Source: Hermatobates lingyangjiaoensis
Lineage: Eukaryota > Arthropoda > Insecta > Hemiptera > Hermatobatidae
Length of the DNA: 64,000 nt
Direction of reading: 5' to 3'
NCBI GenBank assembly: GCA_026182355.1
Contig: JAPFBL010000233.1
Span: 1,240,001 to 1,304,000 of the forward strand
In this document: positions 53,091 through 61,890 of the stretch, piece after piece
Layout of the letters: each line of letters begins with the position of its first letter
Position numbering within the stretch: position 1 is the first letter of the stretch
The notes under the pieces: generated by a model
Told to the model about the DNA's origin: nothing
Databases searched by the model: none
What the model saw: the letters and a program-made list of their open reading frames with translations, nothing else
Program-made: the position numbers and the translations under genes

Positions 53091-53924
53091 TTAACGGTAC
53101 AAGTTAAGGCCAGGAGGAGAGCGAGCTTTGAGAAGACAGATAATTGCCTCCTCTGAAGCTCTTAAAGTAACCCGAGAAGACGGAACAGGGATATGATTAA
53201 GGACTTGGACCCGGAAACAGTGATTAAAATCCAGTCCATGGGAATTAGAGTGGATAGCAATAGGGAGGTTTTCGCGTTGACCAACGGAAGCCCTGTGACC
53301 ATTATTACGTAAGGTGAGCTGCGTAGAGGCCATACCAATGTAGAATGCATCACACTGGGTGCAGTCCAAACGGTAAACGCAATTAACCGATGTGCATGAG
53401 GTGTGGGGAGGACAAGGGTAGTTAATGTTGCTATGGGGGAAAGTAAAAAAGGGATTAGGGTTTATGATAAGACAGGTTTGGCATCTGCTCCGTCCGCACT
53501 CCACCATTCCCCTCCCAAGTGCAGGGTTCAAGGGAGAGTGATGGGAGAAAATGCCTCTGAGGTTCTGTGGTTTGCTATATGATAAGGAGGGGGCTTCAGG
53601 AAAAATAGACGAGGTAGAAGGAGAAGAGGAGAGCAATGGGAAAAATTCCTTAATAACCGAGCCAATCCTATGAGCACCAGGGAAAAAAGTGGATATCAGG
53701 AAAACACTATCAGTGTGGTCTTTTCTCGGTACGTGCCGGTGAACTATTTCAGCCGGCACGACACGACTATCAATGACATTAGAAGGGTAGCCACGATCAA
53801 CTAATTTTTCCTTTAAACTGTTAATATGGGAACTACTGTGTTCTTTTGAAAATTCTAGTTTATATATATATATATAAACTAGAATTTTCAAAAGAACACA
53901 TAGAAAAGAAATCACTGAACTCAC
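53091..53924 (-). pseudogene. PLE GIY-YIG endonuclease with 5' truncation
   Basis: The 277-codon frame has its authentic part from about residue 33. Domains in order: linker (INSLKEKLVDRGYP), a variable Ser/Pro region, a zinc-binding CGRSRCQTC (about 143-151), the GIY-equivalent VYRLDC (183-188), YIG (195-197), LRNNGHR with R206 and H210, HSNSHGLDF and the acidic ASEEA (about 256-260). All GIY-YIG landmarks of PLEs are visible. The RT is missing. The first residues (LEFSKEH and poly-Ile-Tyr) are chimeric, from TA and an inverted PLE leader. Confidence 0.92.
53838..53902. repeat. Palindrome at the PLE 5' truncation
   Basis: GTTCTTTTGAAAATTCTAG, (TA)n, CTAGAATTTTCAAAAGAAC. The right arm is PLE leader next to the hammerhead at 53926-53953. 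The left arm is read as the first codons of the endonuclease frame. The leader word also occurs at 2525-2550. Confidence 0.85.
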
Positions 53925-53925
53925 T

Positions 53926-53953
53926 GCTATATTTCGATGTCCTCGTCTTCAGG
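53926..53953 (-). ncRNA. Hammerhead-like ribozyme, family C
   Basis: Minus strand: CUGAAGA, CGA-ggaca-UCG, AAA, AUAU, A, GC. Core strands are present and stem I is weak. Its leader runs to the TA palindrome at 53838-53902. Confidence 0.5.
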
Positions 53954-54004
53954 AATAGATGTGAATCGCTCCAAAGGCTGATAACGACTTTATATATATA
54001 TATA

Positions 54005-54268
54005 TATATATAAATATTTACAAAACTTTTTCTTCTTCTCGGAGTTTGGTCAGGGTAAATATATGGAATCACCTTTTTGCCAACGTTTCGTCTTTATTTT
54101 AAGATATCCTCAGGGCTATAAACTAACAAAAAAACAATAAACAATGGATATTTGTTATTTTTACTTTAGAAACATCATAAACAAATTGAAAATAAAACTT
54201 ACTCAAGGCTGGGTTCTGTTACATTACCCTGACCAAACTCCGAGAAGAAGAAAAAGTGTTTGTTAATA
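54005..54268. repeat. Foldback with terminal arms
   Basis: AATATTTACAAAACTTTTTC..TTCTCGGAGTTTGGTCAGGGT (left) is matched inversely at 54222-54268. It contains the hammerhead 54079-54116. TA tracts border both sides. Confidence 0.75.
54079..54116 (-). ncRNA. Small hammerhead ribozyme, family D
   Basis: Minus strand: GCC, CUGAGGA, UA, UCUU-aaaaua-AAGA, C, GAAA, ACGU, U, GGC. Core residues all match CUGANGA/GAAA, and stem I GCC/GGC abuts the core. The triplet is GUU. Confidence 0.65.
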
Positions 54269-54324
54269 TTTTGTGGTCAATAAAACAGTACCGTATTATA
54301 AATATTTATATATATATATATATA

Positions 54325-54480
54325 TAAATTAATAATCAACAATAACTCTTGATATAATATATGTATTAAATGCCACAATAAACAAATATATATTAATTAA
54401 AATGCTCTTAATTAATTAATTTAATTTATATATTTTTGTTTTTTGTGTTATTTAATTCATATATATATATATATATATAT
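54325..54480. repeat. Family E foldback relic
   Basis: AATAATCAACAATAACTC and TTAAATGCCACAATAAACAA with an inverted partner (TTGTTTTTTGTGTTATTTAA). It is homologous to 2125-2335 but without the hammerhead centre. Confidence 0.55.
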
Positions 54481-54518
54481 ATACAGTTTATACTTAAGAT
54501 AAACTGTGACACATAGAC

Positions 54519-54598
54519 AGAAACATAACAAAGACTCACTTTTCAATATTTCGAAAATATTAAAAGTATTGAAAAGTGAGTCTTTGTTATGTTTCTGT
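54519..54598. repeat. Inverted repeat of a family C leader
   Basis: CAGAAACATAACAAAGACTC..TTTTCAATA and its inverse, with a residual TATTTCGAAAATATT centre where family C hammerheads have AUAUUUCG. The ribozyme is lost at the junction. Confidence 0.65.
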
Positions 54599-54599
54599 A

Positions 54600-57500
54600 T
54601 ATGTGAAATTTCACACAGTTTAATTTAAGTGTAATCAGTCTTAAGTGTAATCATGGTATATATATATTAACATATACATCATTACCCAAAAGTCTGAGTT
54701 AAAGTGAATATTTACGTCTTTTGATGAGTTTATATCGCTGCAATATACAATAGCTACTGGGGTACTAAATAGAATATGAGAAACATTGAGACGTTGGTTT
54801 CCTTACACAGAAACTACTAAACGGAGTGGAAAGAATATTTACAAGGAACGATTTTCGTAATTATATAAAATATATACTTTTATATCTTATCTCTGGAATT
54901 TAATATTTTGTACTTTGATGGGTATTTTATATTAGGATAAGAATATTATAGTATAAATTATACCAACGTCTATGACACTAACCAAATTCATGTAATCGAT
55001 GTGTAAGTTCGGCTTTAATATTTTGTCATATTAATTCTATCAATAGATTTAAACCTTTAATTAAAGAAAAGCAAGAATTTCCCATTAGTATTTGTGATGT
55101 GCCTTAAGAGGAATAAGACTTGAGCGGGCCTTGGCAAAGCTAAAGCGAAGAAGTCTCTCTTACTCTGATTGCATTGTTTGTGAATAGGATTACCATAACA
55201 TATCCTGATAAAGCACTGCATTCCCAGAACATATCTAAAAACAAAAGCTCCTTCTGTAATACAAATGTCATGTAATTTGACTCCGCTAATCCTCCATAGC
55301 ATTATCCTCTTATCTCCCTCAGAGAGATACTTTAGTTTTTCCCTAATCTGACCCTGTTCGAGCGCCACAAGACATTTCTGCCAGAAAAAAACATGCAACC
55401 TTGTTCAGATTAAAATATCACATTCTAATAATAGTTCCATTACTTTTATAGTAGTCCCATAGAGCAATATGGGATAAAAAAAGATTCCTCATAAAGGAAA
55501 ATAATTGGTTTTGAAAACATGATTATACCATAAGAAAGTACACACAGTTAAAAATACATTGTTTTCTTTAAAGTAAGCAACTCTTATATAATTACTCATA
55601 TGCTTTTGAAAATTCTTTTTGCAGATAGGAAGTAAGAATTATGTAAGATTATTCGGAAGATTCATACCAGTTCTGATGTAATTCCTTTTGTTTTCCAGTC
55701 ACCTTCAGACGACGAGCTGTTGTCCAAAATATCAATATTGGTAAATGCTTTGTTTTAATCTTATTTATTTACATATTTACGTTTTTTGACTTCCTTTTTT
55801 TATAAAATCACAGATGACTTATTTTATCATTTACCAATACTTGTTTTGCTTAATATATGGCCATAAAATAATTATATTAATAATTCATAATAACGGAATA
55901 TAGGAGTTTTTAAGCTGTCTTCAAAATAAAAGTCTGATAAGTTATTTAATAGTAAAAAAATTATATTTTTACAACTTCGTTGGACTAAATATACATATTA
56001 ATGTTTGTCTTTCTACTGTGTTTTGCTAAAACAATGATTTCTACTTTTCATAATTCCTAGAGTTGTTTTCCTAGAGTTCAAGTTTTCATAATTACTAGTC
56101 ATGGAGATAGTTGTGAGCTTTCACCAAAAGATATAACTTTACATTATATAGTGTGTTTTCCTAAAGTGCTTCAGAGCTAGCTTTTCTCTCAATGTTTTCT
56201 GTCACAGGTATTATTGTAAATTTACCCGTCATCACTAGGTAAGAAATGGATGGAATCACGGCAAAGGAGTTTTTTTTTTTTTAGGCACAGTCAGCTAAGA
56301 TATATCGTGGATTAGGAGAATGATCTAAAGGAAGATAAACGATTTGTTTCGGTTAGATTGTTACACATTAGGGGGCTTATAGGACGTTGCGGTGGGGGGG
56401 TGCTTGAGCAAGATTACTGCCTTTCCCTTCATCACTTTGTCCATTTCAAGCCTCGGACTAGCAGCGTCTCGCTATTACAGTCCCACTGGAAGAACAAAGC
56501 ACTCTATGCATAAAATCTCTACCAACTAAACAGACACTTATCAAAAGTATGCAGAGATATGCGCTACAATTTATCAGGTCAATTGGCAATCAACTTAAAT
56601 AATTAATTTATTTTAATTTGGTTGTTGTTAAGACGTGTTAGTCAACTTTGTAACTAAAGGGTAATTAATTAAATGGCTTGATTTATTGTGCTCTTGTTGC
56701 GCCCATTTGTCAACAACGACGAAAATGTAATGATTGTTACAGCAGATTCTGATAAGTTACAACAGAAGGAATTATTGTTTTAATAAGTTGTTAAGAGAAT
56801 AAATTTTTTAGTCAATAAATGTTTGTTAATTTTTTTTCAATTCAAGAATGTATTATAATACCGTGGTTACTTTAACGTAAGTTAAAAAAAATAACGAAAC
56901 AAAATAAAATAAACAGTTCAATCCCCTATTTTGGTCTATTTTTGTGTTTAATTTCAAGATGTCAAACGGTGTGATAATTACCATGTTTGCTAAATTTTTT
57001 ATTCTAATTTCATATTCAGCTTGAATATCACATCTTAAATGAGAACATCAAAACTAGACATCTTTAGAATTTGAGTATGTTTGGCACATACTGAGTCATT
57101 AGTATGTCGTACAGACGACATCATGAGGAGAAAAAGCGTTATAATGGAAGCAGAGGAATAAGTTCATTATGATTACCATCGATATAAAGAAGAGATATCA
57201 AATATACTGTAAATGCTATCAATATACGAGTATAACGACTGACAACTGATGATATAACATAACTAACAACTGACAATAACTATCGTAACTATAAATATTA
57301 TTAATACAAAATGAAATGGATATAGTTGAGAGAAAGATGAAAAAAAATAAGTACAATACTGATTATGTTCCAGAAAAATGTTTATTCCATACAGCCAAAT
57401 ATGCTGTTTTGAATCTGTTTGTGTGACAAGAGTTTTAGAAACAGACATGCCATTGATAGTTAAAATTTATCAAATATGATGATGTGAATTGTATGGATAG

Positions 57501-57680
57501 GAATGAAAGTAGGCGATCTACCGACGAACACGTTATCGCGTACGAAATCTCAGCATAGTCCAAGGCAAACTGACTCTAAATGTAGTGCAACGAGTAAAAG
57601 TCAATGGACGTCTCTATTGGTGATACGTGAATTGTTAACATGGATGAGGTAAGAATAATGTTGGACAAAACATGACTCAT
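54600..57680. other. Anonymous AT-rich sequence
   Basis: A 113-codon minus frame at 55057-55398 is the longest non-repetitive frame here but has no recognised domain, and I cannot support it as a gene. No other signature was seen. Confidence 0.35.
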
Positions 57681-57729
57681 TTTGAGGTAAAATGGATAAA
57701 CAAACAAAAGTCTCCACACAAATGAAGTT

Positions 57730-57754
57730 TCGAACACTTTGTGTTCATGATCAG
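57730..57754 (-). ncRNA. Hammerhead relic, ACGCGU family
   Basis: Minus strand: CUGAUCA, GAACAC-aaa-GUGUUC, GAAAC. Stem II is perfect. The downstream palindrome and stem I strand are deleted. Confidence 0.45.
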
Positions 57755-57828
57755 GAAGACAACAAAGGATGTGGTGTTGAAGGGTTGGTCCAGTAAAAAC
57801 AACTAGTAGGAATCGACTAGTAGTCTTC

Positions 57829-57861
57829 CTGATGATGAACACAAAGTGTTCGAAACGCGTT
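57829..57861 (+). ncRNA. Hammerhead-like ribozyme, ACGCGU family
   Basis: CUGAUGA, extra U, GAACAC-aaa-GUGUUC (6 bp), GAAA, ACGCGU palindrome, U, GUU. The core is complete. Stem I adjoining the core has only one clear pair, so function would need other contacts. Confidence 0.58.
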
Positions 57862-57929
57862 GTTGTTGTTGAATAAAACTTCATTTGTGTGGAAGACTTC
57901 TGTTTGCTTATCCATTTTACCTCAGAATG

Positions 57930-60230
57930 AGTAAATACCGCAAAATTACTGTTTGCATAACTAATGATGTCTCATTTAATTACAGTTTAGAAATGTATTT
58001 TATAAATGCAAGTAATACACTGCTAATAATACTGTATTCTTATTACTCCCACAGTAATGATTGAGAAAACATCTGAGATCAAAAAGAAATAATTTTAATA
58101 AAGGGAAAAGCTAACATCAAACAACAATAGATGCCAACGTCTGGCTTCAGATAAAAAATATATTTTACAAAAATGTTAAAGTAATAACTCTTTATTCAAA
58201 AGGCACAAATATAATTAAAAACATATTATATATATTGCGAGTAAATTAAATAATATACATTTAAAGTCGATCATGAAAATAATCAAAAAACAAAAGTTTA
58301 AGGAAATAATATTCCCAAGCCTTTAATATTGTTCTTTGACTCTATAATGAAATTTGGTAGCGGTTTGAACGCGTGACTTTAGTTCAGTAACTGCATGCCA
58401 CCCTAATGATGTTTTCATTAGTTGGCCTTTATTTGGTTCACATGTAGCTATATTGGTTCAAAAGGTCTACACACTCTATTGAATTGGGTTTATTAAATTT
58501 GATTCAAGCATTGTTTCATTATTAGGCAAATATCTCATAGTTCGAAATATGGCTGTGTTCTAAGTGAATAATATTGTGTTTGCAAATTTCTAACAAACAC
58601 ACCTTTCATCTTGAACGCTTTTCAAACAGGAAGAATGACAAATCGCTCGATAATTAGCGCTTATTTTATTTAATCACTTTACCAATTCAATATACAATGG
58701 AAGTATACATAATTATCAAATACCTGGAATGGTATAGGCACGAAACAATCATCTTTACGACTACTCAGAGAAATTTATGCACAAGATTTTTCATTTAATG
58801 CATAAATAATATACGGTTATGAACAAGTATCGAACATCAATATATTTAGGCATTCATACACAAGGAGAGGAATTTGCAAGCCACCTTGTGTTGATTTAAA
58901 AAAAAAATCAAGTGAGTTTTATGATATACGGCTAACCTTTTAACACCCTTATTCACTTTAAAGAATTAATGTATACATATCATCTTGGTTCGAGATATAT
59001 ATATATATATATACAATTCAAGGTATGGGAATATCAGAAGCTCTTTATACTGGTTGGGAAGAAACAGTATGATAATGTATTTTTCATCATTGCCTTTTTT
59101 CTGGAATTATATTCTTCGACAATATTATTAAATAGATTTTCCATATTCCTTCTTGTTTTTTTACTATTTCATTAATTAACCTGCTTTTATTTCTTGCAAA
59201 AACTCTTCCACCCCTCAGAAAATCTCTCTCATATCTATCCAATGATTTCTGTTTCCCAACATTTGTAATTTTCCATGGTGTGATAAAGTGATTTTTTATT
59301 CGGACCCTTTTTAGAAATGACCTCACCAGTTTACCGGTTTTATCCTAAATATTGAGTTAAGGAGAATGATTTTTAACTAAGACCGGATATAGTACAGTCT
59401 AGAGACCGAGAAATTTTCTCTTCCCTGAGGACTGGTGTGCATAATCTTATCTATCTCCCACAAAATTTACCCAAGGAACCATGAATCCGAACACACTATT
59501 CACTTCATATACCTTCAAAGAACTGGGATGATTACAATATTTGTAAACAATAAAAACAAATGGAATTTAAATGAATGGATCATTAAATCTGAAGCTAAAA
59601 ATGAACAAATCTGTTTGATATACACATGTATAGTTAATAAAAGAATGCTAATTTAATACTCCACAAAAAATGTTGTTCATTATTGAATTGTTTCCAAACA
59701 GTTATCGACATTTATACAACTAGAAAATCATTTTCCCTCTGTTCTTGCAATTTAGCTCAATTTTCAATGTTTCAAACAAATTTCTGGTTGATTACTCCGA
59801 AACATTTTATAATTAAAGCTTCCCAGCAAACAAGAGAATTCAAGTTGTCATTTTGAGTTAGTATTAATGGTGAATTCATTGGAATCATCTGGTCCAACGA
59901 ATAACATCAAAGAAAAATCGTCTTCAATTCACCTTTGTTAGATCAAGACAAATTATTTTGAGAAAGTTAAGTAAATAAGATCTTGTTTTTATCATAGGAA
60001 ACATTTTTCTGCAAAAATATTACACTTTATTTTCCGTTACACTGGATATAATTACATTCTCTATTTGCATAGTAATACTCGTCAAGGAATCACATAAATT
60101 TGAATTTAACTTTATGCATTTATTAAAGAGGACTGTTAAATATTTTTTTGATTGCCTTAGATGTAAAGTCTGTTACTATGTGTTATTTACTCTGTCTGTG
60201 AAATGGTACACAAGGCCATACATTAAGTTT
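57930..60230. other. Anonymous sequence with one SINE head
   Basis: Apart from the tRNA-like piece at 58355-58405, no gene or element recognised. Confidence 0.35.
58355..58405 (-). repeat. tRNA-like SINE head fragment
   Basis: Minus strand GGCATGCAGTTACTGAACT followed by GTCACGCGTTCAAACCGC, which resembles the anticodon-arm to T-arm half of a tRNA with a B box. No intact tRNA can be folded from it. Confidence 0.4.
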
Positions 60231-60238
60231 TATTACGA

Positions 60239-60276
60239 AGTAACACGTTTCAAAGACGAAGTATTCTTCATCAGGT
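60239..60276 (-). ncRNA. Hammerhead-like motif
   Basis: Minus strand: UAC, CUGAUGA, AAGA-auacuucg-UCUU, U, GAAA, ACGUGU, U. CUGAUGA and GAAA are intact. A possible stem I (UUAC with GUAA further downstream) is separated by a bulge. Confidence 0.42.
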
Positions 60277-60760
60277 AAATATACTGAAGTAAAAATTCTA
60301 ACTAAGACTTGACTTTAGTAATTATAGATCATCTTCTGACATTTAATAATTTGTGATAATGTTGAATCTACTATCTCACTCAGACTAGTGGGGGAGTGTG
60401 GAAAAAAGGTGGGGGGGGGGGCAGGTAGCGTTTGTAGTAAACAGAGATAGATAATCTATTACAGAAGCTTTAATAATACTGAAAGATGAAGGAAAAGAAG
60501 AAGACAACTTTTATTTTATTATAAAATTATTTATCTTTACGAACATTTTCATAAATTTTGGTCAATTATGGATTTTATCATTGAGACAAAATATATTACT
60601 AACATTTAATGATAAAATGTAAACGCAGTATCAAACTTCCTTGATTTTAGATATATAGACAACTGAATATATAATATTTATAAATAAATATATATAAATA
60701 AATAAATATAAATAAAATAAATTCAAAACGAAGGAACACACAGAAAGACACAGACATAAC

Positions 60761-60802
60761 TCACATCGATATTTCGACCATCGTCGTCATCAGGAGGTAT
60801 GA
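60761..60802 (-). ncRNA. Small hammerhead ribozyme, family C
   Basis: Minus strand: CUGAUGA, extra C, GAC-gaug-GUC, GAAA, AUAU, C, GAUGUG. Stem I is GA.GUG with UACC.UC-type partners and one mismatch. Confidence 0.62.
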
Positions 60803-60807
60803 CGACG

Positions 60808-60847
60808 TCACTTCCTGATGACGACGATGGTCGAAATATTGATGTGA
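60808..60847 (+). ncRNA. Small hammerhead ribozyme, family C (inverted partner)
   Basis: UCACUUC, CUGAUGA, extra C, GAC-gaug-GUC, GAAA, AUAU palindrome, U, GAUGUGA. Stem I pairs GA.GUGA with UCAC.UC across one U-U mismatch and abuts the core. This is the best family C example. Confidence 0.74.
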
Positions 60848-60997
60848 GTTATGTCTGTATCTTTCTGTGTGTTTCCTTCGTTTTGAAGTTATTTTATTTA
60901 AAAAAGTCCGCTGGACCGTTTCTTTTAATTGTAAATAAATATAAATGTATATATGAATAAATAAATGATCAAACCACAATAATAAATGGGAAAACAA

Positions 60998-61050
60998 GAC
61001 TAAGATCTTTCAACCGTAACAAAATCTTCGTGACGGTCTTCGTCAGAGTC
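60998..61050 (-). ncRNA. Hammerhead ribozyme, family A, enlarged stem II loop
   Basis: Minus strand: GACU, CUGACGA, A, GACCGU, about 16 nt, ACGGUU, GAAA, AGAUCU, U, AGUC. The core, stem I and the palindrome are perfect. Stem II is lengthened and the loop replaced, relative to the 43 nt family form. Confidence 0.7.
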
Positions 61051-61052
61051 AA

Positions 61053-61093
61053 ACATGACGAAGACCGCTTGTTACGGTTGAAAGATCTTAGTC
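61053..61093 (+). ncRNA. Hammerhead relic, family A (inverted partner)
   Basis: AUGACGA (for CUGACGA), GACCG-cuuguua-CGGUU, GAAA, AGAUCU, U, AGUC. The 5' strand of stem I and C3 are missing. Confidence 0.58.
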
Positions 61094-61317
61094 TTGTTTT
61101 CCCATTTCTTATTGTGGTTTGATCATTGATTGTTATTTCACGTGTTTATGTGAAATCTTTTTATTTATGAATAAATAAATATTAACAATTACAATGAATT
61201 TTGCCAATAATTTTCCAATCATTGATAGAGGGACAGGTTAGGTAGCAGGAAGCCCCACGAAAGAACACACAAACTCTGACATTGTCCCATTGTGATACGA
61301 CACAATGAACATTCTAC

Positions 61318-61445
61318 TTTGGGAGTCCTACATTTTGCCCTACTCAAATTTATTTAGAGTAGGGATCATTAACGAGTACCTGACATAGTACAGGGTCACA
61401 CCCCACGATTTAACAACCTTTTCGAGCGACGATGAACTCAGATTT
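61318..61445 (-). repeat. SINE body fragment
   Basis: The minus strand matches the body and tail of the 22.5 and 41 kb SINEs (GTCAGGTACTCGTTAATG, ATCCCTACTCTAAATAAAT, GGACTCCCAAAG). The tRNA head is absent or decayed. Confidence 0.65.
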
Positions 61446-61727
61446 CTTCTAAAACATCAATTCAAGTTATATACACAATCAAATATATTTAAAACAAACA
61501 AAACTTGTAAATTGAAATATTCAATTTATTTACCCAACATAAAATAACAGTAATGAAAGGAATGTGTCTTTATAATATTATCTTAGAACATTCGTATTTT
61601 ATTTGACAGTTTTGTTCAAGTTTATTTCTAAAATTATTAATTTTTAACCTCTAATGTAAAAGTTTATTATATATTATATTATAATTTGTTACATTTATTT
61701 ATAATGCATTTGCACTACCGTCATCGG

Positions 61728-61890
61728 CGAGCACGCAAGACACTTGCTACACTGGCTCCAGTTTTGGGAATGTAGTAATAATTTTCTGTTATTTAATCTT
61801 AATCAGGTGTAAAATAATATGTATTTAATTTCAGGTCTCTATCTCCACGGAAAATAGGCGAATAAACAAACAAACTCACAAACTTTATCT
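61728..61890 (+). repeat. Dispersed repeat R3, copy 2
   Basis: It aligns with 19098-19255 (ACTGGCTCCAGTTTT, TAATAATTTTCTGTTATTTA, TTTCAGGTCTCTATCTCCACG). Class unknown. Confidence 0.55.

Larger units (their letters stand above)
57683..57925. repeat. Foldback of the ACGCGU hammerhead family
   Basis: Arms share GAGGTAAAATGGATAAACAA and AAAGTCTCCACACAAATGAAG with their inverse. About 30 bp is deleted in the left arm between AAGTTT and CGAACAC. Homologous to 37.8-38.15 kb. Confidence 0.78.
60720..60890. repeat. Foldback with two family C hammerheads
   Basis: Left arm 60720-60796 and right arm 60813-60890 share AAAACGAAGGAA.CACACAG and the hammerhead. The loop is about 16 bp. AATA-type repeats border the left arm. 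Confidence 0.82.
60963..61160. repeat. Hammerhead foldback, family A
   Basis: Arms 60963-61020 and 61078-61160 match inversely (GATCAAACCACAATAA.AAA, GGGAAAACAAGACTAAG). It lies 70 bp from the family C foldback. Confidence 0.8.

Noticed and set aside
55057..55398. 113-codon minus-strand frame
   Set aside because: No domain, no repeat copy and no visible splice or promoter context. A frame of this size can be chance in 64 kb.
57090..57130. Hairpin GUCGU-cugu-ACGAC next to CAUGAUG
   Set aside because: No GAAA follows the hairpin and the CUGANGA strand is not recognisable. It is probably a simple palindrome or a fully decayed copy.
58355..58405. Functional tRNA gene on the minus strand
   Set aside because: Only the anticodon to T-arm half is tRNA-like. 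The acceptor and D arms cannot be found, so a SINE head is more likely.
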